Assembly: GCA_022393335.1 (NCBI GenBank)
Contig: JAJEKB010020725.1
Location: 210,931-274,930, forward strand
Direction: 5' to 3'
From: Macrotrachela quadricornifera
Lineage: Eukaryota; Rotifera; Eurotatoria; Philodinida; Philodinidae
Length of the DNA stretch: 64,000 bases
In this document: one piece after another, positions 1-10,400 of the stretch
How the letters are laid out: each line of letters begins with the position of its first letter
Numbering within the stretch: position 1 is the first letter of the stretch
Notes under the pieces: generated by a model
Database searches by the model: none
Seen by the model: only the letters and a program-made list of their open reading frames with translations
What the model was told of the DNA's origin: nothing
Translations under genes and position numbers: made by a program

Positions 1-26
1 ATTTTAAGTGAGAAGATTCCAACGAA

Positions 27-1530
27 TTAATTCTTCTTTTTTGACATAGAACTTTTCGCAACAAGAAAAGATAACCCATACAATAATTCAGTAGCATCGA
101 TATTGCCATCATTGAAACGTGCATAGAGACAATCCAATCTTGCTTGAATTGCATTGGTTGTTGCTGTTTTTTTACGAGCAGACAGTCCAGCCTTCATTTG
201 AATCAATAGATGATTGAATCTGTTCTCTTCTCTTTGTATACATTTAATAAACGCCCACATGTTGGGATGGCTTTTTGGCAATCGAGAATTGAGACGATTA
301 TGATAGCCTACAAGTATGTATTGATAAAATGAATATCCCAATACGCATTATGTCATCACTAACCTTCGGCATTATTATTGGTCCTAATGTTTATTCCATA
401 TACATTCCATCGCTTCAAACCAACTGTTTTTATCCAATAATTTTCAAAGTACTCGAATAAAGATTTCAACGAATCGGAGGTTGTCGAAGGTAATTGGAGA
501 ATCATATCATAAAGTTCATCAAATGCTTGTTGAACTAACGATAAAGGTAATAATGCGATAGCCATTAGTTTCCGGCAAATTAATTGAATTTCTTCATCAG
601 AGCTGTATGCACTTGCTAACCCAACATTTTGAATTTTCCGATAGACAGATTGATTAAAATGGAAATAACATCCAAGATGTTGACATTGAGGAAACTAAAC
701 GAGGTACGATTTCTATTCGCTCAGATGTACAAGAACACCTACTTCACTACTGATCGCTTCTGCTAAGCCTGGTTCGAAATCGGACATAATTGTGGTTGGA
801 TTGAAATCCATATTCATGGAAACAGCGATGTCTTTTAATTCACGAAATAATAATTTGTATATGGGCTTCTTTTTTTCAGGCAGAAGGCCAAAAACACATG
901 GAAAAGCTGAGAAAAGAGCAGAAAAAAATCGATTGAATTTAAGAAGATGAGGGTAAACATACATTGTTCATACTTAATGCCATGTACAATATACACTTGT
1001 TCAAAAATAGGTGGCGATGAACTGAAGGTACCGTCCATAAAGATCATTGTACTTTCAAATAACATTTTCAATTGTTCATTCGACGCAAACAACAACATAC
1101 GTGTCTTTCGTTTGATAATTTTATCCACACGAAGAAACCGTTCATCTTTCAGAGTTTTCGTGTATAAGTCAGGAATGTCGAATATTTGTGAGCTAGGAAT
1201 AGCAGGTGTCTCCTGTCGTCGTGCTTTGTTCAATGAGCCACCTAGAAGAAACTTTTGTTAAAAACAGTAGATAGATATTTACGTACTGATTTCTCTTTCG
1301 GATGGTAAAATAGCTATTGATGAAGTAGTTAAACCTGCTTTTGCTGATTCTTCGTCATAAATTTTAGGAATCGGTGTCGTTTCATTGATAGCACGTTCTT
1401 TGAGAATTTGTCTGAATTTTCGAATTTCAGTCTTTTCCGGTTCTGGTGGATGAGAATGATCACCATTGATCTTGATTAAAACATCATTTTTATCTTGAGG
1501 GTGAGGGTGAGTTACCAAGAATGATTTCAA
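27..1530 (-). CDS. MULE-type transposase gene, five exons, 5' end uncertain
   Basis: Transposon-derived protein of the Mutator-like (MULE) transposase family that normally cuts and pastes its own element. Read on the minus strand, five blocks join across short GT-AG introns at 1242-1286, 907-962, 695-742 and 308-363. The N-terminal block keeps a FLYWCH-like end (Cys, then INGDHSHPPEPE). The second block has the MULE motif FMDGTFSSSP, where the Asp is the expected first catalytic residue. The third has MSDFEPGLAEAI, the fourth QHLGCYFHFNQSV (Cys/His part of the domain) and RTNNNAEG, and the last continues GYHNRLNSRLPKSHPNMW. It ends at a TAA near 27. All exons join in frame. The upstream FLYWCH part is missing because a hammerhead motif and an N gap lie directly before it, so the gene is probably 5'-truncated. 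No TIRs were found; the left one may lie outside the window. Confidence 0.8.
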
Positions 1531-1537
1531 GCAATTC

Positions 1538-1579
1538 TTACGACGCGTTTCGGATCTTCAAGGATCCATCATCAGGTAA
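1538..1579 (-). ncRNA. Hammerhead ribozyme, type I, copy 1
   Basis: The minus strand reads TTAC, CTGATGA, one extra T, stem II GGATC/GATCC with a 6-nt loop, GAAAC, GC, GTC and GTAA. These are the conserved hammerhead core boxes in the right order for a type I ribozyme. Predicted self-cleavage is after GTC, between 1542 and 1541. Stem I pairs TTAC with GTAA and may be longer, but the N gap starts at 1580. Stem III is the short palindrome ACGCGT, typical of hammerheads in Penelope-like elements that work best as dimers. The extra base between A9 and stem II is also present in copy 2. It lies 3' of the minus-strand Penelope-like half, in the same orientation. Confidence 0.8.
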
Positions 1580-1589
1580 NNNNNNNNNN
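1580..1589. other. Assembly gap (10 N)
   Basis: Ten N bases directly 5' (minus strand) of the hammerhead motif. The join of the Penelope-like 3' region to the MULE gene therefore cannot be trusted at base level. Confidence 0.95.
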
Positions 1590-1741
1590 ATTGATGGTAC
1601 TTTGATCAGAGATTGGAAAGTTGATCAATCTATGATGGTGGTTTCGACGGCATGTTCTATAAGTTCGATGCAAAGCATATAATCATTTAATAATACCAAT
1701 TTGTGTGATCGAATAAAGAGAATTTAAAAGTATCAGAAGTA

Positions 1742-2184
1742 GAGGTGTAAGCCGAAGGGTTGAACGGCGACGGCGGCTACAATCTATTAAATTTTCTCTC
1801 ACGATGGCGGCGGCGGCGGCGGCTGATATTTATAAATTTTTGTGTCGCGACGGCGGCTAGGTTTAAAATTGAAGTCTTTTTTGACAGAAAGAGATTTCTA
1901 TTTATTTTAATCCTACTTCTTTACCATTTCGACAGAACATACATGAAATAACTGAATTTCCTATTATGACAAAATACATACTCTTCAATATATATATATG
2001 TGTCGCCGGCGGCGGCTCACATTATTAATACTTTTCGTTCGTTGCGGCGGCGCAGCGGCTGAACTTGAGTTCGCACAGCGGCGACGGCTGAATAGTTCTG
2101 AAAATTAGCTATGATTTCGCGGCGGCAACGGCTTGATTTCTAGAAAAATCGGCGGCGGCGGCTCAGCCGTACGGCTTACACCTC
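1742..2184. mobile_element. CGG-rich MITE with TA target duplication
   Basis: Terminal inverted repeats GTAGAGGTGTAAGCCG (1739-1754) and its complement (2172-2187) are perfect over 16 bp. Taking TA at 1740-1741 and 2185-2186 as the duplicated target gives a 443-bp element of Tc1/mariner type. The interior has many GGCGGC runs and CGGCGGCTGA-like units, in sharp contrast to the A+T-rich surroundings. It carries no transposase. It interrupts the minus-strand Penelope-like coding region just after its QVNLGYI segment. Confidence 0.8.
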
Positions 2185-2187
2185 TAC

Positions 2188-4252
2188 CTATATATCCTAG
2201 ATTAACTTGAGATTGATCCTGATGATCCATATGTTCAGCCGTATTGGCATACAAGCATGAAGTCTTTGTAATTTCTGTTATTGTTGAATCATCTGTATCC
2301 ATAGTATTGATGACAAATGATCTTGATTTAGGTGGTACATTATAACGATGATAAAGAATAGATGTAAGCTTTCCAATAATAGTATCAAGTTCGTCTTGAG
2401 TTTTTCGTTCATTTTTTCTCTTACGATAAAGAAAACTTTGATTGCTTCTTATGTAATTCGGTCCTCCTAAATAGTGAGAGAATATCATTTATATGTACAT
2501 ATAGGTCGATAGAAAACAATTTTGTACTACCTGTTGATGCAAGAAAAGCTAATTCTTTATCAGTGAAAATATTTTCAAATGTTTCATCGATTGCTTCTGG
2601 ATAAACACTAATGTTTTTATTTGTTGATAATGATGAAATACGATGACGTGGATGATTTAATTTCACACGGAATATTGCTTCTTTATAACGAATTTCACGT
2701 ATGATTTTGTTAGTTCGATGACTGAGATAATTATTAAGACAACCGATTAGATTTTTAGTTTGTTTCATATCTTCTTGAGAAGAGAAGTCATATTCGAATC
2801 GAAATAATTCTTCTTGATATTGATACTCATTTTCTTCAATCATGGTTTCATAATCTTCTAATGTTTTTGCAAGTACTTGACGTTTATAATCTCGTATTTG
2901 TTTTCGATGTTTCTTGTTAATATCTTGTCGAAAGTTGTCTTTTATGTGAGAATGATTTTCTAAAGACGCTCTAGTAGTTAATGGAACGTCATATAGAATC
3001 ATTTTATCAAGTTCATTAATTGACTTTGGTAAGGGTTTGCATAGAATTCGTATTTCGAACATTGTCATTTCCTCAAAAGTTTTCAATTGTTTTTCACGTA
3101 GAGCAATAAGTCGTTTGATCACTTCATGCTACAACATTCATGAACAGATACTGATCAAAAACAAAAGAGAAGTAAATAACAACATGACTTACTTGTTCGT
3201 CTGTTAATTGATAAGAAGATAATTCTTGAAAGAGTTCTTTTTCACGTACACTATCTTTAAGTTTGTTGACACAATAACTGATTTGTCTCAATAAATCAAT
3301 ATGATGTAAACGAACAAATTCTTTTAATCTCTGATCAATCAATTCTAAAGGAGTTAATGTCGATGGACACGACGTTGATTGTGTAATTAATTTAGCTTCA
3401 TAATGTTCAATTCTGCTACGTACTAATATCACATAATCTTCGAGAGACTTTTGAATAACACTCGGTTCATTTGATTGTATTATTTTACAAATATCATCCT
3501 TTAAAATAGAGAGCAATATTTCATGTACTTATATAAAAAAAGAAACCAATGAAACTTACTGGCCACATGTGATATTGTAAACCAAGATCGAAGTAATTGT
3601 GATAGAGAAAACGAATTTGTTCCAGGCAAAATTGTTCATCAAATAGTTGAAGTCTTGAAAAGATATAATATTGCTCTTTCTTTTTCTTCAATTTACAATT
3701 TAACTGGAGACGTAACGAACGTAAAAGTAATTTTCGTGGCATTTTCAAATATTTCGATGGCTTATAGAAAATAATATCTTCTTGATTTGAATGATTGTTA
3801 CTATTATTATCCATAGATAAGATTGCTTCGTGTGTAGAATTCTTTAGACGTTTTGCTGTTCCTCGTGATATAGATAATTGACTCATTGATTTAGTCGATT
3901 TCTTCAATAAGTTTTGCTGTGATCGATCTCGTTTTCGTTTATTTGTCGTTTGTTTGACTTGACCATTCGTCGTTGTTGTTGAATTATTTAAGAATTGTTC
4001 CGATATTGTATGATTTTTGTTTTGAATTACTATTGCAATTTGTTCTTCATTCATACCACGTGCACGACATTTTCGTTTGAATCGTTGTAGTTTTCGATTT
4101 CCATGACATTTTGACTTTGTTTTGCTAATAGTTTGTACTTCTCCAGTCTGTACTTGTGCTGGTGACAACAATTCCCACCAATGACCTTGTGCATCTTGTG
4201 ACGGATCATGTGGATAACCCACTAAATTCGACTCATGATTGTTATTAGCCAT
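2188..4252 (-). pseudogene. Penelope-like element, N-terminal half of the ORF
   Basis: This is the N-terminal region of a bdelloid Penelope-like retroelement protein, of the Athena type as I remember it. Exons 4252-3560, 3498-3193, 3128-2531 and 2466-2188 join across GT-AG introns at 3499-3559, 3129-3192 and 2467-2530. It starts MANNNHESNLVGYPHD. It has a basic region with KRKRDRSQQN and KLKKKKEQYY, then a long charged helical region (RLKEFVRLHHIDLLRQI), and ends with the family signature GGPNYIRSNQSFLY. A MITE cuts it off at 2187. No reverse transcriptase motifs follow on this strand; they occur on the other strand from 4826. It is therefore a severed half, not a working element. The family assignment rests on recognition of the exon pattern and of GPNYIRSNQS. 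Confidence 0.7.
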
Positions 4253-4825
4253 TCAATAATAGTGTAGTCAACAAATAGATTTAGATCTAGAGAGAAGAAA
4301 ATCAAAATATAATTTTTATGTCAAGAGATATTTCACGACTTGTTAGCGTCAACGGATGACACTTTATGACGCTAACTGTGCTAGTGTATATTTGTGTATA
4401 CATACATATACAAGTATATGTATACACATTCTTTCTTTCCTGTCTCTATGGATATTCTTGTCCTAGTTGTTTTTTTTTCTCTTTCTTTCTGTCCACTTGT
4501 TTCTGTTCTGTCATTGTTATGAGATATTTCGATGACCCTTAGTTACGCAATATAATGTCCGTATATTATTACGTCATTATATTGCGTCGTTGGTTTTTCT
4601 CTCTTCATCGTTTTCTATATAGTTCGTTGTTTTCTCTTTTGTAGTGGCAGTTATATTTTGTATTTTTTCTGTCTTGTTGTTTTTCCTTGCACTGTCCATT
4701 TATTGATTTTCATCAATAAAGACATTGATCGCTCTCCTCGACATCGTTATTCACTTTATCAAGGTAGGATATATCTTCATTACGTGGGTTTTCTCTTTGA
4801 TTAAGACCGATCCCATTCCTGTTGT
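4253..4825. promoter_or_regulatory. Divergent spacer between two Penelope-like halves, with three hairpins
   Basis: This 570-bp non-coding spacer holds three perfect inverted repeats. At 4342-4376, GTTAGCGTCA pairs with TGACGCTAAC (10 bp). At 4393-4428, TGTGTATACATA pairs with TATGTATACACA (12 bp). At 4545-4587, ACGCAATATAATG pairs with CATTATATTGCGT (13 bp). A short direct repeat GAGATATTTC precedes both the first and the third. The rest is T- and pyrimidine-rich. The position between divergent element halves suggests a promoter or pseudo-LTR region; function is inferred only. Confidence 0.6.
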
Positions 4826-6766
4826 TTGGCCTTCATTTCTGGAGGTCACAGTCTGCGTTACTTGGCAATAGAGAACCTCACAGCAAAGCAAACATTTCAA
4901 GCACTAGAACATATTTTTAATGAATATAAATCGAAAAAATTATCAGCAAAATTAAAATTTCGTGCACGACGTGAATATAAAATTGTTCAATCTATTAAAC
5001 GTCTTATACGTCAACGATCAGATATTGTTATACGTCGAACTGATAAAAGTAAAGTATTTTATGTTGGTAAAGCAGCTGATTTTGAACGCAAAGCAGAAGA
5101 ATATATGTTAAAAACCGAAGCTTATGAAGAAATTGAAAATAATCGTTGTCCTTTGGCCGATAATTTACATGCTGCACAAACTTTACTCGATTATTTTGTA
5201 ATGAAAAAGGCTTTAACAAAAATACAAGCTAATCAATTAATTCCAAAATTAAATAAATTAGAATTAGGTCATTATCATGGCATACCTAAACCACATAAAG
5301 TAAATTTTGCAGCAATCAATATGCTAATATTTCTATTCATTGTCTTTTTTGTGTTCATTTCTTATAGCCTGATACACCATTACGACCTATAGTAGCATCT
5401 ATACATGGACCGATCACATTGGCATCGAAACTTTTAAATGATCTCTTAGCACCGATATATCTAAGTGTTAATCGTCGACATACATTTATTAATGATCTTG
5501 ATGTTATTCGACAACTAGAAAAATATGCTACAGATGGTCATCTTACATCAACAACAAAATTTATAGCAATCGATGTTGAAAATCTTTATACAATGATACC
5601 ACGTGATGGTGCATTCGCAGCATTAGCTCGGTTTTGTATTAAATATTCGTATCAAGGTAAAATTGGTACATTTACAGTTGATCATATTATGAAATTAGCT
5701 CGTTTAATTTTGGATAAAAATTGTTTTGCTTATAATAATAAATATTATAAACAAATCCGTGGTGGAGCTATGGGTTCAGCATTTACACAAGTCTTAGCAA
5801 ATATATATATGTTAGAATGGGAACAAGATTTAATTCAATATCAATTAATACATGGTGAAATCTATGGAAGGTTAGTAAACTATTTGTTCTAATACTAACA
5901 AATAAAGCATAATATAATCTTCGTCTTATTCTTATAGATTTATCGATGATATTTTAATGACAACAAATGAAACCATTGATGAAATTAATATTGAACTTGA
6001 AAAAGCAAAAAATAAAGATATTAATATTAAAATCGATCCCAAAATAGGTACATCTGTTCATTTTCTTGATGTAACTATTACAAATGAACATGGTCAATTG
6101 AAAACAACAATTTATCATAAACTAACAGCTGAACCATATATATTACCATTCACCTCTGATCATCCACGTCACATACATAGAAATATTCCATATACGGGAT
6201 TATTACGTGCAGCTCGTATTTGTTCAGATATCAATGATTTTATTTTAGAATGTATTCGTATTGACGTATCATTATTATTAAATAGATATCCACCAGATTT
6301 GATTACTCAACAATTTAATCGATTTTTTAATGTAAACAATGCAATGCCTGTATGGAATGACTTGAATGAACAAGTTTATTCACGCTTACATCAAAGTTTA
6401 TTGTATCAACCGACACGTAAAGAGAAACAGCTACAAACTATGATGCAAGGTCCAACTCGAACACCAACTGTCTTACAACCAAAGATATGGAATCGACAAG
6501 TCATGTTTCCACGTTATTTATTTGATTCGGCATTGACAACTAATTTTCGAAAAGAATTTATCCAATGGTGGAAGAAATATTATGCATTTACATGTTCAAC
6601 AGTTGAAAACGTTCAAGTACGGCTAGTAGCTAAGACTAATCGTACACTCGAAAGTACTCTTATACATAAAAAACCACCACGAGAAGTATTAATCAAAATG
6701 GAAACAACCAAGAATAGCCAGATATCACTATATCTAATCAAAGAACAAAAAATTTTTCTTTTGTAA
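4826..6766 (+). pseudogene. Penelope-like reverse transcriptase (Athena-type), 5'-truncated
   Basis: Reverse transcriptase of a Penelope-like retroelement, which copies element RNA into DNA at chromosome ends or breaks. Three exons join in frame across GT-AG introns at 5300-5367 and 5871-5937. The first has IVRRTDKS-like and GHYHGIPKPHK motifs. The second has LRPIVASIHGP, FIAIDVENLYTMIPR and GGAMGSAFTQVLANIYM. The third starts with the catalytic box FIDDILMTT, where FIDD stands for the usual YIDD, and continues with VHFLDVTI. The C-terminal thumb region ends with HKKPPREVL. No GIY-YIG endonuclease motif is seen, as expected for Athena-type elements. There is no clear ATG: the reading frame begins mid-protein at the spacer, so the N-terminal half is missing. 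The catalytic part itself has no stop or frameshift. Confidence 0.82.
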
Positions 6767-7489
6767 ATATCTCATGTTCAAATTGTAAACATTCATTTGT
6801 TCAAAAAAATTATTTTGATTTGAAATATTTCCTTTATTTTTCTATAACCTACTCTTTATACCATACATATATATATATTTCAATCTATATCAATCAAACT
6901 TTGTATTTTAGATTTCTGAAAAATTTATTTGCTCAAAATTCATCGACCACTACTTTATCATGGTCAGTGACACAAAACATCAATCCATATGACGTAACTA
7001 TTAGAAACCTCTGCGATATATTAGAATTTTATTTTAACACTAGAATAGGTGTTAAAAGTTCTGCTTATTGACTTCTCATATCTTTCTCTTAAGTTAAAAT
7101 TAAATTTAATGCAGATATATTCCTAACTTACTCGTCAAGTGCCTTAAGCAAGCACGACAACGATCGTCGTAAGACGCTTGGAATTATTCTATTTCTAATC
7201 TTACCCTCACTCTCAGATAGGTAGATAATAGAATTGCTATTATGATAATACTGTATTTAGAATGATGACAACATTATCATAACTATGAAGATACACAACT
7301 CACTGAAACGACTATAGAACTATCACCTTAATTCTGTAGAAGGATATCGGATATAATATCGATCATCTTCAGAAATCTCTCATTTGGTTTCAAAAGCAAA
7401 GCATTTTTTTTACAAATAATAAAAACATTATGTTCACAAAGTTCACGAAATGTGATAACGTTCAAAGGTGTGCAATATGTCACTCAACA
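6767..7489 (+). other. 3' flank of the Penelope-like RT with a decayed hammerhead-like cassette
   Basis: No confident gene. An open stretch at 6820-7071 contains FLKNLFAQNSSTTTLSWSV and could be a leftover C-terminal exon, but I do not recognise it. At 7127-7173, CTTAC and GTCGTAAG repeat the stem I and cleavage-site arrangement of the two hammerheads, with an internal GTGC/GCAC stem and GACAAC in place of GAAAC. However, the CTGATGA box is replaced, so this copy should be inactive. It is followed by GCTTG and an ACCCTCAC tail resembling the tails after both real hammerheads, which suggests the same 3' module of the retroelement. Confidence 0.4.
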
Positions 7490-10400
7490 CTAACATAAAT
7501 TCAGAAGAATTTTTAGATTATCAGTATCATTATGCGCAACAGCCATATCAATCCACCCATCTTCATTAAGATCGCCCACGGCAACCCATACTGGATGGGA
7601 ACCATATTCAACAAAATATGGTATTTGCACACCAAAACTTCCATTACCATACCCAAGAAGTACACCTACACTGTTACTTGCAGCATTAACAACGCTTATA
7701 TCTGTCAGATTATCATTGTTAAAATCGCTAAGAACGATTGAAACTGGTAATGAACTATCTCCTGTTGAATATGATGTTTGTCTCTGAAAAGTTCCATCGC
7801 ATTGTCCGAGAAAAATGCCAACAGTGTTCGTACCAAAATTAGCGACAGCGATATCTAAACAATAATCATGATTGAGATGTCCAATAGCAAGAGCGATCGG
7901 ATGTGATCCATTCTCGGTTCTGTATATGAGCATATTTTGAAAAGTTCTATTGTCGTTTCCAAGGAATATACCAATATTATTTGTGCCATAATTAGCAACA
8001 GCAATATCTTTGCGATTATCATTATTCAAATCACTGATTGCAACATCATACGGTTTAGAGTCAGGACCCGTTGAAAACGATGTTGAACTGGAGAATGGTT
8101 CGCTGCCATTAGCAAGCAGTACGCCGACAGTATCCGTGCCAAAATTAGCAAGAACAATGTCAAGTTTGTTATCATGATTCAAATCACCAGCAGCAAAGAT
8201 GAAAACAAGCGAACTACCCTCAATTGAATAAGTTACAATAGGTGCGAAATCTCCATTACCATAACCATAAAAAATGCCTAATTTCTGAGTGCCAGAATTG
8301 ACGACACAAATATCTGGTCGATTATCATTATTGAAATCATCAACAACAATCGAACTAGGTGTCGAATTACTACCAGCTGAATAGGTATAAGCACTGTCAA
8401 ATGTTCCATCGCCGTGTCCCAGAAAAATACCGATTTGGCCTGCATCATAATCGGTCATGACAATGTCTATTTGAGTGTCATTGTTGAAATCATCGAGAGC
8501 GATCGTATGAAGACTAGTAGTTCCTGTTCTCATAACATATTTCATTATCTCTTGGAAGCTACCATTGCCATATCCAAGCAAGACACCAAACATGCTATTA
8601 TTCAGAAAAGTAACAGCAATGTCCATAAAACCATCTTTGTTAAAATCGTCAGTAACGATTCGCGACGGAAGAGTATCAAGACCAGTAAGAAATATGCTTT
8701 GTTGTGAAAAAGTCCCATCACCATATCCAAAAAATACTCCAATGTTGTGTGTACCGAAATTTGCAATAGCGATATCCAGTCGACCGTCATTGTTAAAATC
8801 ATTTACGGTAAGCTCTTCTGGTCGAGATCCATTCCCAGTGAGCAATATTGTGGTGCCGGCAAACGTTCCATCACCATATCCTAAAAGAATACCGACACTA
8901 TCTGGGTTTTGATTGACAACAGCAATATCCAATCGAGTGTCGTTGTTGAAATCACCCAGACCTATGTAGAAGGGTGCTGCTTCACTATTCATTAAATATT
9001 GCATCTGAGCGGCAAAAGTTCCGTTTCCAAAGCCAAGGAAAATACCGATACTGTTCGTTAGAAGATTAGCTACAGTGATATCTGGATGCTTATCATTGTT
9101 GAAATCACCAATGGTAACAAATCTCGGACGTGACAGATATTCAGTTGAATACAATTGTGCATTTGAAAACCTAGTATAGTTATAACCAAAGAAAACGCCA
9201 ATACTGTTGGCAATGTCTTGAGCGACAACAATATCCAATCGAGCATCATTATTCAAATCATCAATAGCGATTGCAATTGGAGACCCTTGAGAGTCAGTTG
9301 AATATGTCGTCATGCTTCCAAATGTTCCATTGTCATATCCCAAAAGTAAACCGATGCTAAAACTGTTTCGATTGGCAAAGACAATATCTGTTTGCTTGTC
9401 ATTGTTGACATCAGTGATAACGACGGAGAACGGAGCAGAACCAGCACCAGTTGAATATGTTGCTTCGACTCCAAAGCTTCCATTACCAAATCCGTGAAGC
9501 ACACCAATATTGTCAGAAATACTGTTAGCTACAACTATATCCAGTTTACTGTCGTTGTTGAAATCAGCTACAGCAATGGAATATGGATGCGAACCAGATC
9601 CAGTTAAATACGATACTATATTTCGATAATCGACATGATAGTTTCCGAGCAAGACAACTATATTGTTACTGATGTCATTAGCTACAGCGAGATCAGTCCA
9701 GCCATCGCGATTAAAATCACTAACTACGATTGATACCGGGTGAGACGAACCTATTGACACTGTTGTTTGAGGCGCGAAAGTTCCATTACCGTATCCCAGA
9801 AAGACACCTACAGTGTCGTTCTCATAATTTGCAACAACAATATCTAATACACCATCATTGTTTAAATCAGCAATTTTAATATCAATCGGAGACGAGTCAA
9901 AACCAGTCGAATATCTCGTTGGAATTGCAAGACCTCCTTGACCATCTCCCAACGATACATAAAGATTGAAAGTTGCCCAATCGACACCAACAACATCAAG
10001 TTTATTATCGTTGTTGAAATCGGCAACAGCTAGTGCTCTCGGAGCTGATGCGTATCCAGTTGGATATGTTAATGGTTCTTGAAATGTGCCATTTCCATAC
10101 CCAAGGAGTATCCCAACACTACTAGCTAGAAAAAGTGAGAAAGCAATATCTAGTCTATGATCATTGTTGAAATCGCCAACAACGGTCGATAGCGGTTTGG
10201 ATCCATCATTCAATGGATATGTTGTCTGAGGACCGAAAATTCCATTCCCATATCCAAGCAGCACACAAATACTATTCGTGCCATTATTAGCTACAGCAAT
10301 ATCGAGATTATTATCGTTATTGAAATCACCGATAGTGATCGAGAAAGGATCAGATTCAAGACCAGTTGAATATGTCATTGGATTGGTAAAAGTCCCGTTC

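Noticed and set aside
8414..8912. Plus-strand frames of about 100 codons inside the FG-GAP gene
   Set aside because: They are shadows of the repetitive minus-strand coding sequence; the same applies to 7532-7741, 9312-9497 and 10496-10978.
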